This document shows positions 20,121 through 29,974 of a stretch of DNA of 64,000 bases, piece by piece. Under the pieces are notes generated by a model. That model did not search any database. It was not told the DNA's origin and saw nothing but the letters and a program-made list of their open reading frames with translations. The position numbers were made by a program, and so were the translations under genes. The stretch spans positions 1,116,001 to 1,180,000 of the forward strand of contig NZ_CP034234.1 of the NCBI RefSeq assembly GCF_003931795.1. Direction: 5' to 3'. The stretch is from Erysipelothrix piscisicarius. Its GTDB lineage: Bacteria; Bacillota_I; Bacilli_A; Erysipelotrichales; Erysipelotrichaceae. Position 1 is the stretch's first letter. Every line of letters starts with the position of its first letter.

Positions 20121-20135
20121 TAAAGGAGGAATACC

Positions 20136-21791
20136 ATGCTAACTCATTTGACGATTGACAATTTTGTACTGATTCACCATATTTCGGTGGATTTTTCAGA
20201 TCATTTTAATGTTTTCACAGGTGAGACGGGAGCGGGTAAGTCTCTATTGGTCGATGCGTTAAATTTCGTTTCGGGACAACGAAGCAGCGCTTCGGTAGTT
20301 GGCAAAAATGGGAAAAGTGCTCGTGTCGAGGTCGCTTTTAATCTTGAAAAAGCACAGAATCTTACCAATAAACTTAAAGATTTTGATTTGTATGATGATG
20401 CGGATGAATATGCAGTCATTTCGAGAGAGATGAATTTGGAAGGACGCAGTATTTGTAGAATTAATCATCGTGTCGTTAACTTGTCGACGGTGAAGTCATG
20501 CTTGGATGGTGTTCTCGATATTCATTCACAGCATGAAACGCAATATCTTTTAAACCCGAAGAATCACTTGAAACTACTGGATGAGTTTGCTCAAAATGAA
20601 ACAGTTCGTTCACAGTATCAAGAATTGTTTCATCTCTATCAAGCCACTGAAGCACGCTTAAACAATCTTGAAAACAGTAATATTAATCCCGATGAGATTG
20701 AATTCGGAAATTTTCAGCTTAATGAGATTAATGATCTCAATCCGAGCCTTGATGATTACCATCAAACGAAACAAGATTTAGAAATGTTGTCCAATTTTGA
20801 GAAAACAAAAACATTTACGAACGCATTAGAGGATATTTTGGATGGTGACGAGGGTGTCGTAGGGAAACTCTATGAGTTTTTAGATCGTATTGATGTCCTT
20901 CGAGATGAAACGCTTCAAGAGCGGTTTAAACATGTTTATTTTGAAGCTGAAGATCTTCGAGATGAGTTGGTACGATATAACAGTGGTTTGGTTTTTGATG
21001 AGTATGAATTTAATCGTCTACAAGATCGTGTCTATCAATATGATCAATTAATTCGGAAATATGGTTCAATCGATGGTGTATTAAAAAAACAAGAAGCATT
21101 GATTCAACAGATTGAACAAGCAGAACATTTTGATGATTTTAAGATTGATTTAGAGAATGAATTGAGAGCCGTACAGCTTCAATTGAGTGAAGCAGCGCAA
21201 TATTTATCACAATCACGTTTTAAAGCTAAAGCGGATCTAGAAGCTGCAGTGATTGCACAACTTGATGATCTCTTGTTGGAAAATGCGCAATTTGTAATTG
21301 ACCTTAAAAACTCAAGTTTAACGTTAGATGGTGCGGAGACTGCACATTTTCTTGTATCGATGAATAAAGGGATTCAACCTTCTCCATTAGAGCGTGTAGC
21401 AAGTGGTGGAGAACTTTCTCGCTTAATGTTGGGTTTAAAAACGATTTTCAGTTCAATTTATGGCGTATCTACACTTATTTTCGATGAAATCGATACGGGA
21501 GTTAGTGGTCGAGTTGCGCTCAAAATTGGTTCTAAAATGAGTAAAATTTCTCAAACATCTCAAGTTTTGACGATTTCGCATCTCGCTGCAGTTGCAGCTT
21601 GTGCAGATCATCATTTCTTGATTTCTAAAAATGAAGTCAATGATGAAATTGTCACGGATATTCAAGAAATTACTGAAGATGACCGGATTCATCAAATGGC
21701 ACTCATCATGTCAGGAAATGTCACGGAAGCCGCTCTATATTCTGCCAAAGAACTTCTTAAAGAAGGGCAACACTTACGATGGCACAAGTAA
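20136..21791 (+). CDS. recN: DNA repair protein RecN
   Basis: SMC-like ATPase acting in double-strand break repair. 551 residues. N-terminal Walker A GETGAGKSLLVDAL near residue 30, central coiled-coil (about 150-370), then signature VASGGELSRLMLGLK and Walker B TLIFDEIDTGVSG. AAAGGAGG precedes the ATG. It overlaps dinB by 13 bases. The tlyA and argR genes that separate dxs from recN in Bacillus are missing. Confidence 0.95.
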   Translation: MLTHLTIDNFVLIHHISVDFSDHFNVFTGETGAGKSLLVDALNFVSGQRSSASVVGKNGKSARVEVAFNLEKAQNLTNKLKDFDLYDDADEYAVISREMNLEGRSICRINHRVVNLSTVKSCLDGVLDIHSQHETQYLLNPKNHLKLLDEFAQNETVRSQYQELFHLYQATEARLNNLENSNINPDEIEFGNFQLNEINDLNPSLDDYHQTKQDLEMLSNFEKTKTFTNALEDILDGDEGVVGKLYEFLDRIDVLRDETLQERFKHVYFEAEDLRDELVRYNSGLVFDEYEFNRLQDRVYQYDQLIRKYGSIDGVLKKQEALIQQIEQAEHFDDFKIDLENELRAVQLQLSEAAQYLSQSRFKAKADLEAAVIAQLDDLLLENAQFVIDLKNSSLTLDGAETAHFLVSMNKGIQPSPLERVASGGELSRLMLGLKTIFSSIYGVSTLIFDEIDTGVSGRVALKIGSKMSKISQTSQVLTISHLAAVAACADHHFLISKNEVNDEIVTDIQEITEDDRIHQMALIMSGNVTEAALYSAKELLKEGQHLRWHK

Positions 21792-22960
21792 TCTTTCATA
21801 TTGATATCAATGCATTTTATGCCAGTGCTCATTTAATTGCGGATGCAAGTTTGTATGGAAAACCGGTAGTCGTATGCAGTAACCATAGAGGATCCGTGAT
21901 TACAACTGCCTCTTATGAAGCACGTTCATTTGGAGTGAAATCGGCTATGCCGCTGGCTCATGCCAAGCGGTTATGTCCCAATTTAGTGGTTATTGAAGTA
22001 GATTTTGAACTCTATCAGGATTTATCGGTTAAGTTTATGAATCTTATCCGCAGTTATTCAAGCCTAATGCAACCCGCTAGTATCGATGAATGTTATGTTG
22101 ATATGACGGAAGTAATTAAAAACTATGAGAAACCACTCGATCTTGCAGTTGAAATCCAACAAAAAGTTTGGGATGAATTAAAACTTCCGATTTCAATTGG
22201 CGTCGCACCCAATAAATTCTTAGCTAAAATGGCGAGTGATATGCAGAAGCCACGAGGCATCACGGTTTTAAGAATTCGCGAAGTGCCACAAAAATTGTGG
22301 CCTTTACCCATTGAACTCATGCATGGAATTGGGAATAAAACAGTTCCTCGATTAAAAAAAATAGGTATTGAATCCATTGGTGATCTTGCGAATCAGAATG
22401 CAGACCATTTAAAAAATATTTTGGGAATTAATGCTCACAATTTTGTTCAAAAAGCAAATGGATATGATCATTCAAAGATTGATACTGATGTAACGATGAA
22501 GTCAATTGGTCAATCAAAAACTTTTAAAGATGCTATGTCTGATCTCGATGAAATTCGAAATGCAATTTTAAACGAACTGGATGAAGTTATCCGGCGTATG
22601 GAACTTCAAAATGTAGTAGGGAAGACCGTATCTTTTTCAATTCGACTTGATGATTTCAAAACCGCCACACGTTCATTTACATTTGATGAATACACAAGTG
22701 ATCAAAATTTATTATTTGAGCGTTTGATGAGCGTGTACGATGAATTTGATGGTCTTGGAGGTGTATCATTTATTTCTGTCACCATGACCAATTTAATGCC
22801 CAGAGATGAAATCATAGAGCAACTGAATATTTTTGATGATTTGGAGGAAGTTACGGTCAATGACATTATTCATCGGTTAAATAAACAGCTCAATCAAAAT
22901 CTTTTTAAAACGACTCGTTCAGTTTTAAAGGAGGCAGCTTATGAAAAGCCAAGCGAATGA
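21779..22960 (+). CDS. dinB: DNA polymerase IV (Y-family)
   Basis: Error-prone translesion polymerase, 393 residues. Catalytic motifs FHIDINAFYASAH and PASIDECYVDMT, then the thumb (GIGNKTVPRLKKIGI) and little finger. The C-terminus has QLNIFDDLEE, resembling a beta-clamp-binding peptide. It overlaps recN and, by 20 bases, xerD. Ends in TGA. Confidence 0.94.
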   Translation: MAQVIFHIDINAFYASAHLIADASLYGKPVVVCSNHRGSVITTASYEARSFGVKSAMPLAHAKRLCPNLVVIEVDFELYQDLSVKFMNLIRSYSSLMQPASIDECYVDMTEVIKNYEKPLDLAVEIQQKVWDELKLPISIGVAPNKFLAKMASDMQKPRGITVLRIREVPQKLWPLPIELMHGIGNKTVPRLKKIGIESIGDLANQNADHLKNILGINAHNFVQKANGYDHSKIDTDVTMKSIGQSKTFKDAMSDLDEIRNAILNELDEVIRRMELQNVVGKTVSFSIRLDDFKTATRSFTFDEYTSDQNLLFERLMSVYDEFDGLGGVSFISVTMTNLMPRDEIIEQLNIFDDLEEVTVNDIIHRLNKQLNQNLFKTTRSVLKEAAYEKPSE

Positions 22961-23854
22961 TTTTATACATTATCTTCAATATATTGATCCTAAAGCTGCT
23001 TTAACCGTCACGTCCTATCAAAATGATTTAAACCACTATATTGATTATCTAGAAAGCGACGGTTTGACATCTTTACAAGAGGTTGATGCGGAAATAATTC
23101 GAAAGTATATTGATCGTATTCACGATGACTATGCGGCTTCAACACTTCAGCATAAGATCGTCGTAATTCGGCAATTTCATCAATATCTACTCAATAGTGG
23201 TCAGCTTCACCATGATCCGACAGTTTTCATTTCGGTCAAAATAAAGGTTCACGCATTCCACTCAGTGTATCGGAGGATGTAATCCGAAAGCTTTTTTCTT
23301 TTGATCGTGTTACCGGTAAAGATTATTTGGATTATGCGATTTTAATGCTCCTTTATCGATGTGGTCTACGCGTATCGGAGTGTGTTCATTTAGAGTTTTC
23401 ACACGTTTATATTGACCAACAGTGGTTGCGAATTCTTGGGAAAGGGAACAAGGAGCGGATGATTCCCTTATCAGAAGATGCAATTGATAGTCTGAATGAT
23501 TATCTGAATGACATTAGGCCGCAGTGGCTGATTCAATCATCAGATCGAATATTTATTAACGCAAAAGGCAAGGGAATCTCAAGACAATATATCGATTCTA
23601 TGATAAAATCTAGATGTAAAGAAATGGGAATTACAACTCCGATTTCAGCGCATACTTTGCGACATAGTTTCGCAACAGCTATCTTAGACACAGGCGTAGA
23701 CTTGCGTATTATTCAAGAACTCCTCGGTCATCAAGATATCTCAACAACTCAGATTTATACTCACGTAAATAAGAAGACATTGAAGCGAGAGTATGATCAG
23801 TATTTAAAAGGTGGTTTTTCGAATCAAGGAGGGAATAGAGATGAAGAAATTTGA
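22941..23854 (+). pseudogene. xerD: Tyrosine recombinase XerD, frame-broken as sequenced
   Basis: Chromosome dimer resolution recombinase. The N-terminal SAM-like core-binding domain (22941 to ~23235) and the catalytic domain (~23235-23854) are in different frames. Adding one G in TTTCGGTC near 23233 restores a continuous protein of ~304 residues (VFISGQNKGSRIPLSVSEDV across the join). The catalytic set is present: CGLRVSE (Arg), HTLRHSF (His-Arg), LLGHQ (His), IYTHV (Tyr). GGAGG precedes the ATG. Adjacent to deoB as ripX-drm is in Bacillus. A sequencing indel is likelier than real loss. Confidence 0.9.
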
Positions 23855-25028
23855 TCGAATTATTACAGTAGTAATGGACTCAGTTGGTGCCGGTGCAGCA
23901 CATGATGCAGCGAAGTTTGGTGATGTTGGCACAGATACGTTAGGCCATATTGCAGAGGCAATGGATGGGCTTAACATGCCAAATTTGGAAAAACTTGGTC
24001 TTGGTAATTTACATAATATTAAAGGTGTATCTCAAGTTGAGGAACCTCAAGCATACTATACAAAAATGATTGAAGCTTCTAATGGTAAGGATACGATGAC
24101 AGGACATTGGGAAATGATGGGTCTTTATATTGAAAATCCTTTTATCACGTTTACCGAGACAGGATTCCCTAAAGAACTCTTAGATGAGCTTGAAAAGCGT
24201 ACCGGTTATGGCATTATTGGAAATAAGGCAGCAAGCGGAACTGAAATATTGGACGAGTTGGGTGAAGAGCACATGGCGACAAAGAAAATGATCGTCTATA
24301 CTTCAGCGGATTCAGTGCTTCAAATTGCAGCACACGAAGAGGTGTTTGGTCTAGATGAACTTTATCGATGCTGTGAAATCGCCCGTGAGTTAACCATGAA
24401 AGATGAATGGAAAGTAGGTCGTGTTATTGCTCGCCCATTTGTTTGTGAGGGTAAAGGCGCATTTAAACGTACTTCAAACCGTCACGACTATGCTTTAAAA
24501 CCATTTGGAAAAACGGCACTTGACTCGTTAAAAGAGAATGGTAACGATGTGATTAGTGTCGGAAAAATTGCAGATATTTTTGATGGAGAAGGTATTACCG
24601 AAGCTTATCGAACCAAGAGTAATGAGCACGGAATGGAAGAAACAATTCGTATTACTCGAGATCATAAGTTCAACGGATTTATGTTTGTGAATCTTGTAGA
24701 TTTTGATGCAATGTATGGTCATCGTCGCGATCCAATTGGTTATGGAAAGGCTTTAGAAGCATTTGATGTTCAACTTGGAACGCTCCTTCAATATATTGGT
24801 GATCGTGATTTACTCATTATAACGGCTGATCACGGAAATGATCCAACGCACACAGGTTCAGACCATACTCGTGAAGAAGTACCTGTACTTTATTACTCAC
24901 CATTTTTAGAAGGAAAAGGTCTCTTGAAAAAAAATAATACGTTCTCTGATTTAGGTGCAACAATCGTGGATAACTTTGGTGCAAAGCCGACTGAATATGG
25001 AACGTCGGTTCTTGAACAGTTAAAATAA
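23841..25028 (+). CDS. deoB: Phosphopentomutase
   Basis: Interconverts ribose/deoxyribose 1-phosphate and 5-phosphate in nucleoside salvage. 395 residues of the alkaline phosphatase superfamily: [13 protein letters not shown] (metal Asp), [10 protein letters not shown] (nucleophile Thr), then [19 protein letters not shown] with the C-terminal metal-binding Asp/His residues. The ATG at 23841 with AAGGAGGG upstream is chosen; the longer frame starts inside xerD. Followed by a clear terminator. Confidence 0.95.
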   Translation: MKKFDRIITVVMDSVGAGAAHDAAKFGDVGTDTLGHIAEAMDGLNMPNLEKLGLGNLHNIKGVSQVEEPQAYYTKMIEASNGKDTMTGHWEMMGLYIENPFITFTETGFPKELLDELEKRTGYGIIGNKAASGTEILDELGEEHMATKKMIVYTSADSVLQIAAHEEVFGLDELYRCCEIARELTMKDEWKVGRVIARPFVCEGKGAFKRTSNRHDYALKPFGKTALDSLKENGNDVISVGKIADIFDGEGITEAYRTKSNEHGMEETIRITRDHKFNGFMFVNLVDFDAMYGHRRDPIGYGKALEAFDVQLGTLLQYIGDRDLLIITADHGNDPTHTGSDHTREEVPVLYYSPFLEGKGLLKKNNTFSDLGATIVDNFGAKPTEYGTSVLEQLK

Positions 25029-25033
25029 TTTAA

Positions 25034-25056
25034 GCACCAGATTTCTGGTGCTTTTC
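25034..25056 (+). terminator. Intrinsic terminator after deoB
   Basis: AGCACCAGA and TCTGGTGCT form a 9-bp inverted repeat followed by TTT. It closes the long nusB-to-deoB gene series. Confidence 0.8.
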
Positions 25057-25070
25057 TAAAAGGAGGATCT

Positions 25071-25982
25071 ATGAACTTTATAGAATTTTGTGATGCGGTT
25101 CGTGTTATAAAAGGTTATGTACTCTACGATCCACTTCAAAATTTACGCGAACAAGCCTATAATCCCGATTCGGTTGTAACGCTTATTCTGGAAGGGGAAC
25201 GTATTTTCGTTGCGGATTTAAATGTAACCGAACGCTATACCTTAAACTCTAACCTATCATACCTTTACCGCCTTAATCATCAGTATAAAGATGCGCTTTA
25301 CTATATGGAAAAGTGTATTGATTATGCTTATGGGACGCCCCATAATGAAATTCAGCTCATGAATCTCATTGATAAGGCAATAATTTTAAAATGTTTAAAA
25401 TATTATGAAATTGCGATTGAACTCTTTGATTCACTTGAAACCCATGAACATTTGGATGAAATTCCACATGTTTTAGATCGAATCTATCATGAACGGGGTA
25501 AGTGTTTGCTTGAAATGAATGAATTTACGCTCGCAGAGTCTTATTTTAAGAAAACACTCGAGCTGCGTCTTTTATCTGAAAATGAAGATCTAATCAATGA
25601 GACTGAAGAGGCTTTAGAGTACACGCAATCAATCGAATTCAAATTAATTAATGGTCATGAGTATCCCATTTATATGGATGATTTGGTCCTTGTGGATGCA
25701 TACTATGTACCTAGGGATACTGTACAATCGTATATCAAAGACCGTGAATTTTTTGCGATGAAGGCTCAAGATGTTTTCGCTACATTTTGTGCACGCGTCG
25801 AACGGAAATGGGAGAATACCGAGGAGGGCGAAGCGATTGTTGGTTATGATGAGCATAACACGATTGTTGCTTTGGTCCATCTAAATCCAAAGGGGATTGA
25901 ACAGATGCTTCATGCTTATCAAAATCATGATTTAGAGTCCTATTTATTGAAACTGAATCAACTCAGCAGACAAATACAATAA
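25071..25982 (+). CDS. Tetratricopeptide-like protein, function unknown
   Basis: 303-residue soluble protein. Residues ~55-185 contain helical-pair repeats with TPR spacing (YRLNHQYKDALYYMEKCIDYA, YHERGKCLLEMNEFTLAESYF). Residues ~190-300 form a separate alpha/beta part (LINGHEYPIYMDDLVLVDAYYV). No signal peptide or membrane helix. AAAGGAGG precedes the ATG. It has terminators on both sides, so it may be a single-gene unit; I cannot name a function. Confidence 0.72.
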   Translation: MNFIEFCDAVRVIKGYVLYDPLQNLREQAYNPDSVVTLILEGERIFVADLNVTERYTLNSNLSYLYRLNHQYKDALYYMEKCIDYAYGTPHNEIQLMNLIDKAIILKCLKYYEIAIELFDSLETHEHLDEIPHVLDRIYHERGKCLLEMNEFTLAESYFKKTLELRLLSENEDLINETEEALEYTQSIEFKLINGHEYPIYMDDLVLVDAYYVPRDTVQSYIKDREFFAMKAQDVFATFCARVERKWENTEEGEAIVGYDEHNTIVALVHLNPKGIEQMLHAYQNHDLESYLLKLNQLSRQIQ

Positions 25983-26010
25983 CAAGATATCATAATCTTG
26001 TTTTTTTTAT
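25982..26010 (+). terminator. Intrinsic terminator after the TPR gene
   Basis: ACAAGAT (25982-25988) and ATCTTGT (25995-26001) with a 6-base loop, followed by seven T. Confidence 0.88.
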
Positions 26011-26024
26011 TTTTCAAAATTCAC

Positions 26025-26052
26025 TTGATTAAATAAAGTGACATGCTATAAT
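26025..26052 (+). promoter_or_regulatory. Promoter of the purine operon
   Basis: TTGATT (26025-26030), 16-base spacer, TATAAT (26047-26052), just upstream of the first purine aptamer. The leader to the first start codon is ~265 bases and is fully occupied by the two riboswitches. Confidence 0.78.
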
Positions 26053-26068
26053 ATCCATGTTTTTACGA

Positions 26069-26136
26069 ATCGTATATCATCACTAATATGGAGTGATAGT
26101 TTCTAGCCGATACCAATGAAAAGATCGGACTACGAT
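26069..26136 (+). promoter_or_regulatory. Purine riboswitch aptamer 1 (guanine class)
   Basis: P1 ATCGTA (26069-26074) with TACGAT (26131-26136); P2 ATCAC/GTGAT with loop containing TAATATGG; J2/3 TTTCTA; P3 CCGAT/ATCGG; and J3/1 GGACTACG. The base matching position 74 of the B. subtilis xpt aptamer is C, the guanine-type choice. The L3 loop (ACCAATGAAAAG) is about five bases longer than consensus and an extra G follows TTTCTA, so this copy may bind weakly. Confidence 0.85.
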
Positions 26137-26174
26137 AGGAAAAGTTCTTTTTCCTATTGGTAAAAACTTTTTTT
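26134..26174 (+). terminator. Expression platform of riboswitch 1
   Basis: Two exclusive hairpins. ATAGGAAAA, which includes the end of P1, can pair with TTTTCCTAT as an antiterminator. Alternatively AGTTCTTTTTCC pairs with GGTAAAAACT and is followed by seven T as the terminator. Ligand binding would favour the terminator. Confidence 0.7.
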
Positions 26175-26195
26175 ATATTAAAATAGAATCTTTTT

Positions 26196-26259
26196 TATCA
26201 TATATGTGTCTAATAAGGGACACGTTTCTACCTGATACCGTAAATATCAGACTATGATA
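26196..26259 (+). promoter_or_regulatory. Purine riboswitch aptamer 2 (guanine class)
   Basis: P1 TATCATA (26196-26202) with TATGATA (26253-26259); P2 GTGTC/GACAC; J2/3 GTTTCTACC; P3 TGATA/TATCA with consensus loop CCGTAAA; and J3/1 GACTATG with C at the specificity position. This copy matches the family consensus closely. Confidence 0.92.
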
Positions 26260-26311
26260 GAAAGTGTTTTTTAGTTTTCTATCATTATGTTGATAGAAAG
26301 CTTTTATTTTG
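26254..26311 (+). terminator. Expression platform of riboswitch 2
   Basis: ATGATAGAAA (26254-26263), overlapping P1, can pair with TTTCTATCAT (26276-26285) as antiterminator. TTTCTATCA (26276-26284) can instead pair with TGATAGAAA (26291-26299) followed by GCTTTTATTTT as terminator. Ends 14 bases before the first start codon. Confidence 0.85.
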
Positions 26312-26324
26312 TTAGGAGGCGTCC

Positions 26325-27158
26325 ATGAAACGTTTTAAAAATTCGGTGTATCTTTTTCCGGGATTATTACTCGTCGTTGTTTTTATGATAATTCCACTTG
26401 TGATTACCATTATGCCCACATTCATCAATAATGGTATTACATTTACAAACTATACATCTGTCCTTACGGATCCGTTTTATCAAAGTATTTTGATACGGAC
26501 CATCCGTATTGGTCTGGTTACGACATTGATATGCCTTGTATTGGGATTTCCAACAGCCTATTTTATCGTAACTGGATCTGAATTGCGTCGGAAATTAACC
26601 ATGGCACTCGTGTTATTTCCCTTATTTACAAACGCAGTAATTCGTGGGTTTGCCTGGATTACGATTCTCGGTAAGAACGTTTTTTTGAATCAAACACTCT
26701 TAAATTTTAATTTGATCCAAGAACCGATAGGATTTATGTATACAGAATTTTCAATTATCATTGGATCTGTTTATTTATTTCTTCCCGTTATGGTTAATAC
26801 GTTGGTCTCCGTTTTATCGAAGGTTGATGGGAAATTAGTCGAAGCCGCACAGACTTTAGGTGCGAAAAGTGGTGCAATATTTAAAGAAATTGTATTGCCA
26901 GTCACATTCCCAGGAATTGTCTTGGGTTCGGTACTTGTTTTCACCGGAACAATAAGTGCCTATGTTACACCATCATTACTTGGTGGAAACAAGAATATGA
27001 TGCTTTCTACGCTTTTGTATCAGCAGTCCAATGAGCTCATGAATTGGCAATCGGCAAGTGTCTTCGCATTTATCATGATTCTTCTTTCTGCAGGCATTAT
27101 GAAATTAATGACCTACTTAAGTCATAAAGTTGATCAAAGGTGGATGTCTCATGAATAA
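26325..27158 (+). CDS. ABC transporter permease, PotB/spermidine-putrescine family (probably purine importer)
   Basis: Inner membrane subunit of an ABC importer, 277 residues, six predicted membrane helices. The cytoplasmic loop EAAQTLGAKSGAIFKEIVLPVTFPG (positions ~180-205) contacts the ATPase. By family it resembles polyamine or thiamine permeases, but the operon is led by guanine riboswitches and ends with adenine deaminase, so purine uptake is inferred. GGAGG precedes the ATG; it overlaps the next gene by 8 bases. Confidence 0.85.
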   Translation: MKRFKNSVYLFPGLLLVVVFMIIPLVITIMPTFINNGITFTNYTSVLTDPFYQSILIRTIRIGLVTTLICLVLGFPTAYFIVTGSELRRKLTMALVLFPLFTNAVIRGFAWITILGKNVFLNQTLLNFNLIQEPIGFMYTEFSIIIGSVYLFLPVMVNTLVSVLSKVDGKLVEAAQTLGAKSGAIFKEIVLPVTFPGIVLGSVLVFTGTISAYVTPSLLGGNKNMMLSTLLYQQSNELMNWQSASVFAFIMILLSAGIMKLMTYLSHKVDQRWMSHE

Positions 27159-27933
27159 AAGTCGTTTTCTCGATTGCATTGCTTATCTTGCGATAAGTTT
27201 TATTGGAATTCCTTTGATAATCATCACGGTGACAGCTTTTGGAGAAGCTCCGATTATTCAATTTCCAATTCAAGGATTTACGTTAACTTGGTTCTCTAAA
27301 GTGTTTCAATCTCAAGTATTTATGGAAAGTTTTGTATTAAGTTTGAAAATATCTGTATTGGCTACGATTTTATGTATGGTGATTGCAATTCCAGCTTCGT
27401 ATGCACTCGTGGTAAATAAAGGGAAGTGGAGTGAGCGAATTAACTCAATTTTTCTCGCACCATCATTAATACCTTCAATTGTACTCGCTTATGCACTTTT
27501 TCAATACTTAGTGATTCAGCTTCATTTAAGTTTGAATATCGCTTTAATTATTGGTCATATGTTGATTGTATTTCCTTATACGATTCGAATAATTTGTGCC
27601 TCACTTCATGAATTTGACTTAAGCATTCATGAGGCAGCTGTTGTATTGGGCTGTGGACAATTGGAAGGCTTTGTGAAAGTTGTACTTCCAAATATCAAAG
27701 ATGCATTAGTATCGGCAAGCATCATGGGATTTATTAATTCGTTTAATAATTTACCCGTTTCGATGTTTCTAAAAGGTCCGGGAATGAATACATTACCTGG
27801 GGCGCTCATGAATCATATTGAGTATAATTTTGATCCAGTAGTGAGTGCATTATCTGTTATTCTTATGGCATTTACAATGGTACTGATGTTTGTCATGGAC
27901 AAAGGATTGAGTAAAAAAGGAGCGAATGTTTAA
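27151..27933 (+). CDS. ABC transporter permease, PotC family (probably purine importer)
   Basis: Second membrane subunit, 260 residues, about six helices, with the ATPase-contact loop IHEAAVVLGCGQLEGFVKVVLP. The ATG at 27151, overlapping the previous stop, is preferred to the TTG at 27130 because AAGGTGGA lies just upstream. Its stop overlaps the ATG of the ATPase gene (TAATG). Confidence 0.85.
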   Translation: MNKSRFLDCIAYLAISFIGIPLIIITVTAFGEAPIIQFPIQGFTLTWFSKVFQSQVFMESFVLSLKISVLATILCMVIAIPASYALVVNKGKWSERINSIFLAPSLIPSIVLAYALFQYLVIQLHLSLNIALIIGHMLIVFPYTIRIICASLHEFDLSIHEAAVVLGCGQLEGFVKVVLPNIKDALVSASIMGFINSFNNLPVSMFLKGPGMNTLPGALMNHIEYNFDPVVSALSVILMAFTMVLMFVMDKGLSKKGANV

Positions 27934-28936
27934 TGAATTTTGCGGTATTAGATCAAATTAGTGTTTCTTATGATGGCAAACACAATGTGCTTCAAGATTT
28001 AGATTTAGAGATAAGAGAAGGGAACTTTTATCTCTACTTGGACCATCAGGGGGCGGTAAATCTACAAAGTTACGTACCATTGCAGGATTTAATGCAATTC
28101 GGACGGGAACATTTTATGTAGAAGATAAAAGAATGAATGAGGTTAAAACAAATGAACGAGATTTTGGAATGGTGTTTCAAAGTTATGCGTTATTTCCTCA
28201 TTTAAGCATTCGTGAAAATATTGCCTTTGGGTTAAAACAACGAAAGGTAAATCGTGGCATGATTGCAAGTGAGGTTGAAGGAATGGCCCGTATTTGCGGT
28301 TTAACAGAACTGCTCGATCGTTATCCAGGTCAATTATCCGGAGGCCAGCAACAGCGTGTTGCACTCGCTCGAGCCCTTGTTATTAAGCCGAAGTTATTAC
28401 TGCTTGATGAGCCCTTGAGTAATCTTGATGCTCAACTTAGGATTCAAATGCGGGAGGAAATACGACGAATACAACAAGAACTGAAGATTACTACTGTATT
28501 TGTGACCCATGATCAAGATGAGTGTTTTGCGATAAGTGATCGTGTTGCAATTATGAATAACGGCAAAATTGAACAACTGGACACACCTGAAGTGATTTAT
28601 TCAAGTCCTCAAACGCATTATGTGGCGGAATTTGTTGGATTTGAAAACATAAAACCAATCGAAGATTTCAAGTTTTTAAATAATGGACAAGGTCTCATTG
28701 CTTCAAAAGATTATGTGTCGTCAAAATCGTTTGGTATTAGACCTTCAGACCTCATGCTCGGTTCGGGAATTAATGAAATGTCAGGACTCATTAGTTCTGT
28801 TGCATACCTAGGGAGTTGTTATCAATATCAATTAGAGACTGAATGTGGTGCATTTAAATTATGCACACAAGAAAAACTTCAGATTCATTCAGTCGTATCG
28901 TTTAGAATAAATCCAGAATCAATTGTCTTTATTTAG
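27933..28936 (+). pseudogene. ABC transporter ATPase, PotA family, frame-broken as sequenced
   Basis: ATPase subunit (about 334 residues once repaired). The first ~33 codons are in one frame. From ~28030 the Walker A GPSGGGKST, Q-loop FQSYALFPH, signature LSGGQQQR, Walker B LLLDEPLS and VTHDQ are in the next. One extra T in the TTTT run at 28026-28029 joins them as EGNFLSLLGPSGGGKST. The C-terminal TOBE-like regulatory domain is short. Either a sequencing error or a real lesion that would disable transport. Confidence 0.85.
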
Positions 28937-28945
28937 GAGGAAAAT

Positions 28946-29974
28946 ATGAAAAAGAAAATTGCATTAGCGCTTGTATTATTAATGGTAAGTGGATGTTCTC
29001 AAAAAAAAGAGACTCAAGAATTAGTTGTATCCTGATGGGGACTTAGTGAAGAAGTCTTAAGAAATGAGGTTTTTAAACCGTTTGAAGAAATGCATAATGT
29101 AAAGATTGTTTTAGACAGCGGTAGTACTTCAGAACGTTTTGCGAAATTCAGTAGTGGGGACAACAGTAACATTGATGTTATTGAGTTATCACAAAAAGCA
29201 GCAGATGATGGTTATCAAGCGGATTTATTTGAGAAAATAGACCTTAATAAATTGGAAAATGGATCAGCCCTCATTGATGCAGCTCAAGAAGTAACACGAC
29301 GTGGTTATGGTGTACCTTATACAATAAATAGTATTGGTATCGTTTATAATACTGACACTGTTAAGGAGCCAATCGCATCATGGAAAGACTTATGGCGTGA
29401 AGATCTTGTTGGAAAAGTAGCAATCCCTGAAATTGCTTCTACATTTGGTCCTGCAATGATTCAAATGGCAAATGATTACAGTGGAGGCGATTTAAGCAGT
29501 GATAACGGTGAGAGAGCATTTGAAGGGCTAGAAGCGTTGCAACCAAATATTAAAAAGACTTATAAAAAATCCTCAGATCTCTCTGTCATGATGAGTACTG
29601 GAGAAATCGATGTTGCTGTTGTGGGTGATTTTGGTTTTGATGTCATAAAGAAATCTGTACCAACGGCTGAACTTGTATTCCCAGAATCTGGTACCTATGC
29701 AAACTTTAATACCATTGAAATTAATAAGAACTCAAAAAATAAAGAGCTTGCCTACAAATTTGTTGATTGGCGTTTAAGTCAAGTGCTACAAGAGAAAACT
29801 GCTGCAACACTGAATGAGGCGCCTGTTAATAAAAATGTTGTGCTTAATGACGAGGTTGCATTAAACAAAACCTATGGACCTATCGCTGAAAAGGCAAAAA
29901 CACTAAATTACGAAGTAATGAATCCTCTAATGCCTGAGTGGATTGACCGTTACAATCGTTTGATGAACCAATAA
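28946..29974 (+). pseudogene. ABC transporter solute-binding lipoprotein, PotD family, with internal TGA
   Basis: Binding protein for the same importer, 342 codons. N-terminal lipoprotein signal with lipobox VSGC at residues 14-17. An in-frame TGA at 29033-29035 (after ELVVS, before WGLSEEV) interrupts the frame right after the signal. The rest is intact: ID/VIELSQKAADDGYQADL, YGVPYTINSIGIVYN, SWKDLW, MPEWIDRYN. AGGAGG precedes the ATG. A base substitution, not an indel, is needed to explain the stop. Restart at the ATG at 29090 would lack the signal peptide and be non-functional. Confidence 0.83.

Noticed and set aside
26069-26259. Adenine-type riboswitches because adenine deaminase is in the operon
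   Set aside because: Both aptamers have C, not U, at the specificity position in GACTA, which indicates guanine/hypoxanthine binding.
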